From Micromonospora_G sp044901685 (lineage in GTDB: Bacteria; Actinomycetota; Actinomycetes; Mycobacteriales; Micromonosporaceae): DNA of 64,000 bases. Numbering within the stretch: position 1 is the first letter of the stretch; each line of letters opens with the position of its first letter. The stretch covers positions 744,001-808,000 of the forward strand of contig NZ_JBJDPS010000001.1 of assembly GCF_044901685.1 (NCBI RefSeq), written 5' to 3'. The notes below the pieces were generated by a model that ran no database searches, was not told the origin of the DNA, and saw nothing but the letters and a program-made list of their open reading frames with translations. Below are positions 16,939 to 25,632 of the stretch, one piece after another. The position numbers and the translations under genes were made by a program.

Positions 16939-19900
16939 CGGTGCCCGCCCTCGCCTGCCGTGCCTCGATGCCGAGTACGTCGTCCGGCGGAGCGTCCGGC
17001 ACCTCGTCGTCGAACCGCGCCAGCACCCGGGTCCGCAGCGACACCACGGCGGTGACCACGATGCAGAACCCGAAGGCGACGTAGAGCAGCCCGATGCCCC
17101 GACCGGTCCCGACCCCGATCACCGCGCCCACCGTCGACGCCAGCGCTCCGCCGGGTTGCAGCAGCGGTTCCACCCACCGCGAGGCGAGTGGTGCGATCAC
17201 CCCCCAGCCCAGCGGCAGGGTGGACCAGGCCACCATCTGGTTGAGCGCGAAGACCCGGCCGTGGAAGAGGTGCGGCACCTTGGTCTGCACCACCGTGGCG
17301 TAGACGCCGTTGACGACGCCGAGCGCGAGGTACATGCCGAACGCCCCGACCGCGACCACGGTCAGGTCCGCCCGCAGACCGGTGACCACACAGGCGAGGC
17401 CGAGCACGACGGTGCCGATCAGCACCGTACGCATCCGGCGGTGCCGGGGACCGCCCCAGACCAGCATCACCAGTCCGCCGGCCGCCCCGCCGAGCCCGCC
17501 GACCAGTGCGGTCCGGGCCACCTCGGGCAGCTCGGCGAAGCCCAGCACCAGCGGGGAGAGCAGGAACAGCGCCGGGAAGAGGAAGAGGTTGAGCAGGGCG
17601 AAGAAGACCAGCATCGCCCGGAACTCGCGTCGCTGCCACGAGTAGCGCAACCCGCCGGCGATCTCCGCGCCGATGCTCTCGCGGCGGCGCAGCGCCATCG
17701 TCGCCGGGAACCGGATGGCCAGCAGCACCACGATCGCGAAGCCGTACGCCACCACGTCGATGACCAGGATGCCGCGCAGCCCGACCGCCTCCAGCAGCGC
17801 CACCGCGACCAGCGGCACCATGAACTGGGTGAGCCCGGTCGCGGTCTGCGTCACGCCGTTGGCGTGGCCCAGGTAGCGCTTCGGCACGAGTTGCGGTACG
17901 GCCGAGACGAAGGCCAGTCGTTGGAACGCCAGCGCCACCGAGAGCCAGCCGACCAGCAGGTAGAAGTGCCACACCTCGGACCGGTCGGCCAGCAGCGCGG
18001 CGGCCACCAGGAGTTTCGCCCCACCGGCGGCGCAGCAGGCCAGCAGGATGATCCGACGGCGGCTGCTGCGGTCGATCAGCGCACCGGCGACCGGCGCCAC
18101 CAGCAGCCCCGGCACCAGCCCGAGTACGGCGAACAGGGCGAACCGGGCCAGCGACCCGGTCTCCAGGTAGATCCAGAGGGGCAGGGCGAAGTTGGTCAGC
18201 GCGGTCCCGCTCATGGTCACGATCTGGCCGACCGCGACCAGGGCGAACCGCCGCATGCTCGGCTCGGGTCGCCGGGTCGACACCCCGACCGTCCCGTGCG
18301 CCGCCGTGCTGCCCCGTGCCGCCGCCGGATCGGCACCCGCGACCGGCGTACGCGAGGAGACCTCGGCCAGTCGCCAGGCCGGGTCCGGTGACGACGGCTC
18401 GTCCACCGGCACCGGTGGCTGGTCCAGCCGGCGGTCCACGGTGGTGACGATCTCGGCCAGCTCGGCGGCCCGGTACTTCAGGAAGTAGTGGCCGCCCTCG
18501 TCGATCACCGCCAGGGCGGTGCGGTCGCTGAGGAAGTGCCACTCCCGGAACCGTTCCTCGGCGTACTCGGTGCCCCGGTCGCGGTCGCCGACCACGGAGA
18601 CGACCGGCGCCCGCAGCCGATCGGGTCGCTGGTGCACCAGCGACGTGAAGTAGTCCTCGGAGACCCGGGCGTCGTGCCGCATCGCCCGGATCAGGAACGC
18701 CGCCTCCTCCGGGTCGAGCGCTCCGATGTCCGCCCCCTGTGCCTGCAACCAGGTGCGGTAGATCCGGTCGCTGCGGATCCGCTCGGCCAGCCGCAGCCGC
18801 AGCAGCGGCCCGAGTATCCCGCCGACCGGACGGGCGAACGGGAACACCCCGCCGAGGTAGAGCGCGTCCAGTTCGCGGCCGGCCGCTTCGAGCAGGCGGG
18901 CCACCTCCACCGCCAGCGCCCCGCCCGGACCGCAGTGCCCGTAGAGCGCGAGCGGGCCGTCCACCGTGGCCAGGATCTCGTCGGCGACCTCGCGGGCCAC
19001 CTCCGGGATCGGCCGGGGGTCGTCGGCCAGACCGATGTCGTGCCCGGGTACGGCCACCGCGTAGAGCCGGTGTCCGGGTGGCAGCGCGTCCGCGAGCGGC
19101 TGGTACACCACCGCGCTGCCGCCCCCGTACGGCACGCAGACCAGTGACCGTACCCGTTGGTCGGCCGGCACCGGTCGGGTCAGCTCGTGCAGCAGCCCGC
19201 CGTCCGGGCCGGCACCATCGGCGACCAGTTCGGCCAGCTCGCGTACGGTCCGGTGCTTGAACAGGTCCATCACGGTGATCGGCGGCAGCGGTCCGGTCGT
19301 GGTCCCCGGCAGGTCGCGCCGGAGCCGGGCCACCACCTGGGTGGCGAGCAGCGAGTGCCCGCCGAGGTCGAAGAAGTCGTCGGTGGCGCCGACCTCCGCG
19401 ATGCCGAGCACGGCCTGCCAGACCCCGGCGATGACGGTCTCCACCGGACCCCGCGGCGGAGTCCGCGTACCCGTGCTCGGGTTGTCGGCGGGCGCGGGCA
19501 GTGCCCGGCGGTCGACCTTGCCGTGGTCCTGCAACGGCAGCCGGTCGAGCCAGACAAAACGACCGGGGATCATGTACTCCGGCAGCCGGTCGGCGAGCGC
19601 CCGGCGCAGCGCCGCCGGCTCCGCGTCGCCGCCGTCGGCTCGCCGCTCCAGGTAGGCGACCAGCCGGTCGTCGCGGAGCAGCACCGCCGCCTGCACCACC
19701 GCGTCGTGCTCCCGCAGCGCGGCCTCCACCTCGCCCAGCTCGACCCGGTAACCACGGATCTTGACCTGGTGGTCGCCCCGACCGAGGAAGACCAGTTGCC
19801 CGTCGGCCCGCCACCGGCCCAGGTCGCCGGTGCGGTAGAGCCGCCCACCGGGCGCCCCGAACGGGTCGGCGACAAAGCGTTGCGCGGTGAGTCCGGGTTG

Positions 19901-22471
19901 GTTCAGGTAGCCCCGGGCCAGCCGGTCGCCGCCGAGGTAGATCTCCCCGACGGTGCCGACCGGCACCGGACGCAGTCGGTGGTCGAGCAGGTGGACCCGG
20001 GCGTACGGCAGCGGCGTGCCGATCGGCGCCGTCCCCGGACCCGTCGCGGTCGCCGGTACGCGGTACGTGGTGACGCCCACCGTCGCCTCGGTCGGCCCGT
20101 AGTGGTTGAACACCGCCGTGCCGCCACCGGCCAGCCCCGCCGCCCAGGCCAGCTCCGACGACTCCCCGCCGAGCAGCAGGGCCCGCCGGGGCAGCAGCGC
20201 GCCCGGTGGCACGTCGGCGGCGAGCGCGGCCAGGTGCGACGGGGTCATCTTCAGGTAGTCGATCCGGTGCGTGCGCAGCTCGTCGGCGAGTTCCGCGCCG
20301 GTGCAGCGGCGGGGGACCAGGTGGACCGTGCCGCCGGTGGCCAGGGCGAGGTAGAAGACGGTGACGCTGAAGTCGAACGACATCGACTGGAGCAGGGCGT
20401 ACCGGCCGGCGGGTGTGACCTCCAGACGGTCCGCGACGCCGTCGAGGTAGTGACGCACCTGCCGGTGGGCCACCGCCACCCCCTTCGGCGTGCCGGTGGA
20501 GCCCGAGGTGTAGATGACGTACGCGAGGTTCTCCGGTCCGACCCCGGTGCGCGGGCGCTCCGCCGGCTCGGCGGCGATCTCGGCCCGGACCAGGTCCAGG
20601 CAGCTCAGCGGCGCGTCGGTCACCGGCTCCAGGTGCGCCCGCAGGGTGGTGTCGGTGAGGATCAGGGCCGGTCGGGCGTCGGCGAGCATGGCACGGAGCC
20701 GGGCGGATGGCTGTTCCGGGTCCAGCGGCAGGTACGCCCCACCGGCCCGGAGCACGCCGAGCAGCGCGACGGCTAGCTCGACCGACTGTTCGAGGCAGAC
20801 CCCGACCAGCGAGTCCGGCCCGACGCCCCGCCCGCGCAGGTACCGGGCGAGACGGTTGGCCCGCCGGTCCAACTCCCGGTACGTGACCGAGTCACCCCCA
20901 CAGACCACCGCGAGCGTCTCCGGGGTGGTCCGCGCGTACGGGCTGACCAGGTCGGCGAGGGTCGGCCCGGCGGTCGCCCGGGTCCCGCCGAGGCTCGGCG
21001 GGACCGGTGCGGACGCGCCGAAGCCGAGCACCCGGTCACGTTCGGCCGGGCCGAGCAGGTCGAGGTCGACCACCGGCAGGTCCGGTCGGGCCACCGCCGC
21101 GCGCAGCAGGTTGCGGTAGTGGTCGGTGAGGCGGGTCATCGTCTCCGGGTCGAACAGTGCGGTGTTGTACAGCACGCTGCCGCGCAGACCGTCGTCGGAC
21201 TCGGAGAGGTAGACCGCCAGGTCGTAGCGGGCGCTGCTGATGCCGGTGCCGAAGCTCTCCGGGACCAGCCCGCCCGGCCAGGCGTTGGCGCCCCGGGCGT
21301 AGTTCTGCAACGCGAACATCACCTGGAAGACCGGGGCGCGGCTGACGTCGCGGGGCACGTTCAGCTCCTGCACCAGGCGTTCGAACGGGACCTCCTGGCG
21401 GGCCAGCGCGCGGATCGCCACGGCCCGGGTACGCCCGAGCACCGTCGCGAAGTCCGGCTCGCCCGCCGACCCGTTCCGGGTCGACCCGGCGCCGGTCGGG
21501 TCGCCGCCGGGCGCCACCGACAGGTCGGCGCGGAGCGCGATCGTGTTGATGAACAGGCCGACCAGACCCTCCAGCTCCGGCACCACCCGACCGGCCACCG
21601 GGGAGCCGACCGCGAAGTCGCGTTGCCCGGACCAGCGGAACAGCAGCGTCTGCAACCCGGCGAGCAGCGTCATGTAGAGCGTCGCGCGCTGGCTCCGGCC
21701 GAACCGACGCAGCTCCTCGGTGAGCGCGGCGTCGAGCGTGAACCGGTGGGTGGCGCCCTCGTGTCCCTGCTCGGCCGGGCGCGGCCGGTCGGTCGGCAGC
21801 TCCAGCGGCGGTACGTCGGCCAGGGCCTGGCGCCAGTAGTCGAGTTGGCCGCGTACGGCCGGGCCGTCGACGCGTTCGCGCTGCCAGGCGGCGTAGTCGC
21901 CGTACCGTACGGCAGGCGGGGCCGGTGCCGCCCGTCGGTCGAGCTGTCCGGCGTACTGCCCGGCCAGCTCACCGAGGAGCAGGTCGAACGACCAGCCGTC
22001 GGTGACGATGTGGTGGGCGGCGAGGTGCAGCACGTGGTCGGTCTCGCCGAGGCGGACCAGCAACCCACGCAGCAGCGGTGCCTCGGCCAGGTCGAACGGT
22101 TGCCGCGCCGCCTCGGCGACCAGCTCGCGGGCCCGTTCGGCGTCGTCCGCGTCGACGGTCACCAGCGGGACGGTGACCGACGCGGCCACCTCCACGGCCG
22201 GCGTGCCGTCGACGGACTGGGTGAACCGCATCCGGAGGCTGTCGTGCCGCGCGGCGACCGCGTCGAGCGCCCGGCGCAGCAGGTCGTGGTCGAGGGGTCC
22301 GCGCAGGCGCAGGGTAGCCGGGATGACGTACGCGGCGGTGCCGGGGCTGAACTGCTCCATGAACCAGAGCCGTTCCTGCCCGAAGGAGAGCGGGGCGGTG
22401 CCGTCGGGCCGGCGCGGGATCACCGGCGGCGCGACGGTGGTCGGCCTTGCCGGTAGCTCGACCTCGGTCAC
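16928..22471 (-). CDS. NRPS (C-A-T-TE) fused to an MFS exporter
   Basis: An 1847-residue fusion. The condensation domain (about 25-470) has HHIVTDG at 153-159. The adenylation domain (about 500-1000) has YTSGSTGTPKG, NHYGPTEATVG and DHGKVDRRAL, with code read as D-F-T-K-L-L-H-V-G-K, nearest the Asp-type D-L-T-K-V-G-H-I-G-K. The carrier Ser is Ser1040 in DLGGHSL. The thioesterase (about 1085-1345) has GHCGPGG with Cys1180 in place of Ser, then Asp1296 and His1328. After a 60-residue linker, about 1406-1847 form a 12-span MFS domain of the EntS-like siderophore/peptide exporter type. It would build, release and export the product in one polypeptide. GTG start with a GAGG site. It is the first gene of the operon. 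Confidence 0.9.
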   Translation of the reverse strand: MTEVELPARPTTVAPPVIPRRPDGTAPLSFGQERLWFMEQFSPGTAAYVIPATLRLRGPLDHDLLRRALDAVAARHDSLRMRFTQSVDGTPAVEVAASVTVPLVTVDADDAERARELVAEAARQPFDLAEAPLLRGLLVRLGETDHVLHLAAHHIVTDGWSFDLLLGELAGQYAGQLDRRAAPAPPAVRYGDYAAWQRERVDGPAVRGQLDYWRQALADVPPLELPTDRPRPAEQGHEGATHRFTLDAALTEELRRFGRSQRATLYMTLLAGLQTLLFRWSGQRDFAVGSPVAGRVVPELEGLVGLFINTIALRADLSVAPGGDPTGAGSTRNGSAGEPDFATVLGRTRAVAIRALARQEVPFERLVQELNVPRDVSRAPVFQVMFALQNYARGANAWPGGLVPESFGTGISSARYDLAVYLSESDDGLRGSVLYNTALFDPETMTRLTDHYRNLLRAAVARPDLPVVDLDLLGPAERDRVLGFGASAPVPPSLGGTRATAGPTLADLVSPYARTTPETLAVVCGGDSVTYRELDRRANRLARYLRGRGVGPDSLVGVCLEQSVELAVALLGVLRAGGAYLPLDPEQPSARLRAMLADARPALILTDTTLRAHLEPVTDAPLSCLDLVRAEIAAEPAERPRTGVGPENLAYVIYTSGSTGTPKGVAVAHRQVRHYLDGVADRLEVTPAGRYALLQSMSFDFSVTVFYLALATGGTVHLVPRRCTGAELADELRTHRIDYLKMTPSHLAALAADVPPGALLPRRALLLGGESSELAWAAGLAGGGTAVFNHYGPTEATVGVTTYRVPATATGPGTAPIGTPLPYARVHLLDHRLRPVPVGTVGEIYLGGDRLARGYLNQPGLTAQRFVADPFGAPGGRLYRTGDLGRWRADGQLVFLGRGDHQVKIRGYRVELGEVEAALREHDAVVQAAVLLRDDRLVAYLERRADGGDAEPAALRRALADRLPEYMIPGRFVWLDRLPLQDHGKVDRRALPAPADNPSTGTRTPPRGPVETVIAGVWQAVLGIAEVGATDDFFDLGGHSLLATQVVARLRRDLPGTTTGPLPPITVMDLFKHRTVRELAELVADGAGPDGGLLHELTRPVPADQRVRSLVCVPYGGGSAVVYQPLADALPPGHRLYAVAVPGHDIGLADDPRPIPEVAREVADEILATVDGPLALYGHCGPGGALAVEVARLLEAAGRELDALYLGGVFPFARPVGGILGPLLRLRLAERIRSDRIYRTWLQAQGADIGALDPEEAAFLIRAMRHDARVSEDYFTSLVHQRPDRLRAPVVSVVGDRDRGTEYAEERFREWHFLSDRTALAVIDEGGHYFLKYRAAELAEIVTTVDRRLDQPPVPVDEPSSPDPAWRLAEVSSRTPVAGADPAAARGSTAAHGTVGVSTRRPEPSMRRFALVAVGQIVTMSGTALTNFALPLWIYLETGSLARFALFAVLGLVPGLLVAPVAGALIDRSSRRRIILLACCAAGGAKLLVAAALLADRSEVWHFYLLVGWLSVALAFQRLAFVSAVPQLVPKRYLGHANGVTQTATGLTQFMVPLVAVALLEAVGLRGILVIDVVAYGFAIVVLLAIRFPATMALRRRESIGAEIAGGLRYSWQRREFRAMLVFFALLNLFLFPALFLLSPLVLGFAELPEVARTALVGGLGGAAGGLVMLVWGGPRHRRMRTVLIGTVVLGLACVVTGLRADLTVVAVGAFGMYLALGVVNGVYATVVQTKVPHLFHGRVFALNQMVAWSTLPLGWGVIAPLASRWVEPLLQPGGALASTVGAVIGVGTGRGIGLLYVAFGFCIVVTAVVSLRTRVLARFDDEVPDAPPDDVLGIEARQARAGTGGN

Positions 22472-22624
22472 GTGGACTGCCTCGATTCCGCCGAGAACGG
22501 GAGGGGAGGGTGGTCGGGTTCCTGCCGCGCGGGTTGGCCGAACCGTCGCTCAGCGTTAGGTCGGCGTTCCGATTCGCAGTGTGCCCGTTGCGCGTCGCCG
22601 CCGGGGATCGGCCGAACGGGGCAC

Positions 22625-22668
22625 CGGATTGGAGCCGAACCACGGCCGGATTGAAGCCGAATCACGGA
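22625..22668. promoter_or_regulatory. 22-bp tandem direct repeat upstream of NRPS operon
   Basis: Two adjacent units at 22625-22646 and 22647-22668 share 19 of 22 bases (core CGGATTG-AGCCGAA-CACGG). The period of 22 bp is two helical turns, so both units face the same side of the DNA, as in direct-repeat operators of SARP or OmpR-like regulators. They lie 154-197 bp upstream of the NRPS start codon. The activator or repressor is unknown. Confidence 0.45.
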
Positions 22669-22818
22669 TGGCATCTACATAGGACCGACAGTGCCGGGAA
22701 TGCGCTTTCCCCGTGCTCGTCCGCGTTGTAGCGAAGGGCACCTTCTCGTCGTTTTCGGTAGCACACGAGGCGCTTGTCGGCCCAAACGTGACCGCTGCCG
22801 GACGGCGCCGCTCCGAGC

Positions 22819-22982
22819 GGGCGATCGCCTGCTGCTCGCCGTGACCGCCGCGCTGACCATTGGCGACGACGCCCCGGAGGGCCGTCGCGCTGCTGCGCGG
22901 CGTCGAGGAGCTGCTGCTACGGGCGGCGTACGAGGACGTGCCGTGGCCCTGGTCTGCCGACCCCGGCCCGCCCGGGTCCTGA
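22819..22982 (+). pseudogene. Remnant of a condensation-like or NRPS-associated gene 3' end
   Basis: One frame reads GDRLLLAVTAALTIGDDAPE and the next reads AVALLRGVEELLLRAAYEDVPWPW up to a TGA at 22980. Joined by a single-base shift near 22877-22885, they give one continuous, well-behaved protein tail, similar in style to the ends of condensation-domain proteins. No start or upstream domain is present. It is probably a leftover of a gene once belonging to the NRPS locus. The family call is tentative. Confidence 0.4.
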
Positions 22983-22987
22983 CGGCC

Positions 22988-23449
22988 TCACAGGCCCAGT
23001 TCGGTCAACCCCGGGTGGTCGTCGGGGCGGCGGCCGAGCGGCCAGTGGTACTTCCGCTCGGACTCGGCGATCGGCAGGTCGTTGATGCTGGCGAACCGGA
23101 CCCGCATCAGCCCCTCGTCGTCGAACTCCCAGTTCTCGTTCCCGTACGAGCGGAACCAGTTGCCGGAGTCGTCCCGCGACTCGTAGGCGAAGCGTACGGC
23201 GATGTGGTTGCCGTCGAACGCCCACAGCTCCTTGATCAGCCGGTACTCGAGTTCCTTCGCCCACTTCCGGGTGAGGAACGCGACGATCTCGTCGCGGCCG
23301 TTGACGAACTCGGCCCGGTTGCGCCAGCGCGAGTCCGGCGTGTACGCCTGGGCCACCCGCTGGGGGTCACGGGAGTTCCACCCGTCCTCGGCCATCCGGA
23401 TCTTCTGGATCGCGGTCTCCCGGGTGAACGGGGGAACCGGTGCGGGCAT
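22988..23449 (-). CDS. NTF2-like protein, DUF1348 family
   Basis: A 153-residue small alpha+beta protein. The segment EDGWNSRDPQRVAQAYTPDS is the typical cone-fold opening. It is followed by WRNRAEFVNGRDEIVAFL and WKYELE-like KWAKELEYRLIKELWAFDG, then AVRFAYESRD and NWEFDDEGLM, the usual order for DUF1348. These proteins are SnoaL-like; none of the family has a firmly assigned reaction that I can name. It is transcribed alone, divergent from the MFS gene at 23606, with about 155 bp between the starts. It shows no clear functional link to the NRPS operon. Full length for the family. Confidence 0.85.
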   Translation of the reverse strand: MPAPVPPFTRETAIQKIRMAEDGWNSRDPQRVAQAYTPDSRWRNRAEFVNGRDEIVAFLTRKWAKELEYRLIKELWAFDGNHIAVRFAYESRDDSGNWFRSYGNENWEFDDEGLMRVRFASINDLPIAESERKYHWPLGRRPDDHPGLTELGL

Positions 23450-23605
23450 CGCTGTCTCCTCCGCGACGGGGGATCGACCCTGCTCTAGATCATCCCGTCC
23501 GGCGAATATAACAGCGGATCACGTTCCGGTGCGGCCGGTTCGACCCCTTCACCTGGTCACACTCCTGGCGACCGGGACGCCCTCGCGGCGGACTAGGTTG
23601 GAGAC

Positions 23606-24859
23606 ATGCATGATCGTTCCGGGTCGGGCGCCGGCCCCGCCGTGCCGACCCGGCCCGGTACGCCGGCACCGCCGCGCCCGGCACCGGTGACGATCCGTTC
23701 CCTCGGACCGACCGTCTACCTGCCGACAATCATCTACAGCCTCGGCCAGGGAGCGGTCGCCCCGGTGGTGGTCCTCTCCGGCACCGCGCTCGGCGCCTCG
23801 GCCAGCGCCGCCAGCATCCTGGTCGGCCTGATCGGAATCGGACAGATTGTCGGTGCCGTGCCGGCGGGCGCCCTGATCGCCCGGATCGGGGAACGCCCGG
23901 CGATGGTCTGGTCGACCGCGCTGGTCGTGCCGGCGCTGCTCGGCTGTGTCCTCGCCACCTCGGTCTGGCTGCTCGGCGTGGCGGTGGCCGCCGTCGGACT
24001 GGCCGGCGCGGTCTGGGGCGTGGCCCGACAGGCGTACGTCACCGAGGTCGTGCCGTACGGGTTGCGGGCCCGCGCCCTGTCCACCCTCGGCGGCGCCGGT
24101 CGGATCGGCGCCTTCGCCGGCCCGTTCGTCGGGGCGGCGGTGATGACCGTGCTCGGCACCGACGGCGCGTACTGGGTCCACGCGGTCGCCGCCGCGGTGG
24201 CGGCGACGGTGCTGCTGGTCCTGCCCGGCCTGCCGGTCGACCGGACCGCCGGTACGGGCACCGCACCGGACCGGGTGGCCACGCTCGCGGTGATCCGGCA
24301 GAACCTCTCGGTGCTGCGTACCCTCGGTCTCGGTGTGCTCCTGATCGGCGCGCTGCGGGCCGCGCGGCAGACCGTGATCCCGTTGTGGGGCGCCCACCTC
24401 GACCTCGACGCCGCCACCCTCAGCCTGGTCTTCGGCCTCTCCGGAGCGGTCGACATGCTGCTCTTCTACCCGGCGGGCAAGGTGATGGACCGGTGGGGCC
24501 GGCGGCTCGTCGCCGTACCGTCGATGCTCCTGCTCGGCCTGGCACACGCGCTGCTGCCGCTGGCCACCACCGTCGCCGGCCTCGCCGGGGTGGCCATGCT
24601 GATGGGGGTCGGCAACGGGCTGAGCAGCGGCCTGATCATGACATTGGGTGCCGACATGTCACCCGTGCGTGGTCGCGCGCAGTTCCTCGGCGCCTGGCGG
24701 CTCTGCGCCGACCTCGGCAGCGGCGCCGGCCCGTCGCTGATCGCCGGGGTGCTGACCGTCGGGTCGCTGACCGCCGCCGTGCTCACCATGGCCGGGGTCG
24801 GCGCGCTGGCGGTCGCGGTGCTGTACCGCTTCGTGCCTCGTTCGGTGACGCAGGGTTAG
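23606..24859 (+). CDS. MFS transporter
   Basis: A 417-residue protein with twelve predicted membrane spans after a 30-residue Pro-rich cytoplasmic leader. Motif A-like GALIARIGERPAMV lies between spans 2 and 3, and a second copy (GKVMDRWGRRLVAVP) between spans 8 and 9, as expected for the internal duplication of MFS proteins. The family resemblance is to drug-export types (TetA/quinolone-like), but the substrate is unknown. It is monocistronic: ATG at 23606 has GGTTGGAG upstream, the promoter space is shared with the NTF2-like gene, and the next gene starts 120 bp downstream. Confidence 0.83.
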   Translation: MHDRSGSGAGPAVPTRPGTPAPPRPAPVTIRSLGPTVYLPTIIYSLGQGAVAPVVVLSGTALGASASAASILVGLIGIGQIVGAVPAGALIARIGERPAMVWSTALVVPALLGCVLATSVWLLGVAVAAVGLAGAVWGVARQAYVTEVVPYGLRARALSTLGGAGRIGAFAGPFVGAAVMTVLGTDGAYWVHAVAAAVAATVLLVLPGLPVDRTAGTGTAPDRVATLAVIRQNLSVLRTLGLGVLLIGALRAARQTVIPLWGAHLDLDAATLSLVFGLSGAVDMLLFYPAGKVMDRWGRRLVAVPSMLLLGLAHALLPLATTVAGLAGVAMLMGVGNGLSSGLIMTLGADMSPVRGRAQFLGAWRLCADLGSGAGPSLIAGVLTVGSLTAAVLTMAGVGALAVAVLYRFVPRSVTQG

Positions 24860-24980
24860 CGTTGTCGGCCCGGGACCGACGATTGGTGCGATCCCGCGTC
24901 CATCCCACCGGGAACCGGGCTGCGCCGGGCAGACCCGGCCCGGCATGCTGGGCGGACGACCAACGGGGGAGGCGTTTGGT

Positions 24981-25583
24981 GTGCGTGGTGCGGTGGGAAG
25001 GGTTCGGGCCCGAGCGGCGACCGTGTTCCTGGTGGCCCTACTGGCGTCGGCGGGTTGCGGCGGCGAGCCCGAGGAGCCGAAACCGGATCGACAGACCCGG
25101 GTCGACCAGGCGTTCCAGCGGTACGCCGACGGTCTCCAGGATTCGGCGGGCGTCTCCGCCGCACCGACCCAACACCTGCTCGCCGGCAGCGACCAGCTCG
25201 CCAACCGCACCCGGGTCAGCCTCTGGGTGACCGACCCGGAGGCCAGCGCCCACCTGTCGTCGCGCTGCTACTACCTCGACCTCGAGGACCCGAGCGGCGT
25301 CGCCAGCGGGTTCGGCGGCTGCGGCGGCACCGACGACCAGGTCACCGTCCACCTGGACAGCGGGATCGCGTACGGCACGGTGGGGACCTGGCCGGCCCGG
25401 CTGGTCCGGATCGGTCGGGGCGGACCACCGACGGAGGTGCCGGTGACCGGCGGTTGGTTCCTGGTCCCGCAGTCCCTGACCGGCGGCGCCAGCTACTCGA
25501 TCGAACTGGTCGGCGCCGACGGCGAGACCCTGTGCACCGTACGCGACCTGACCCCACCGGGCAGCGTCACGCCGGTGACCTGA
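24981..25583 (+). CDS. Small secreted lipoprotein of unknown function
   Basis: A 200-residue protein. The start is set at GTG 24981, because GGGGGAGG lies 9 nt upstream (24965-24972) and the signal peptide then has a normal length: basic MRGAVGRVRARAA, a hydrophobic core FLVALLA, and SAGC with Cys as the likely lipidation site (lipobox imperfect, Ser at -3). An ATG at 24945 is in frame but has no ribosome site. The mature part is mostly beta-rich and has two Cys close together (Cys-Tyr-Tyr and FGGCGG). I recognise no family. It lies head-to-tail with the alcohol dehydrogenase, 49 bp apart. Confidence 0.65.
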   Translation: MRGAVGRVRARAATVFLVALLASAGCGGEPEEPKPDRQTRVDQAFQRYADGLQDSAGVSAAPTQHLLAGSDQLANRTRVSLWVTDPEASAHLSSRCYYLDLEDPSGVASGFGGCGGTDDQVTVHLDSGIAYGTVGTWPARLVRIGRGGPPTEVPVTGGWFLVPQSLTGGASYSIELVGADGETLCTVRDLTPPGSVTPVT

Positions 25584-25632
25584 CCGACGCTGCCCCGGAC
25601 GGCTCGTCCGCCGCCGCGCGCCCTGTGCGACG

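Larger units (their letters stand above)
22472..22987. other. 516-bp non-coding spacer: NRPS promoter side and gene remnant
   Basis: The part next to the NRPS start (22472-22800) is the least G+C-rich stretch for several kilobases and carries a 22-bp tandem repeat, so it should hold the NRPS promoter. The part from about 22810 to 22982 looks like decayed coding sequence. No intact gene was seen on either strand. Confidence 0.7.

Noticed and set aside
22691..23488. Plus-strand 265-codon frame over the NTF2-like gene
   Set aside because: Most of it is antisense to a well-formed DUF1348 protein. Only the short part 22819-22982 looks like true, decayed coding sequence.
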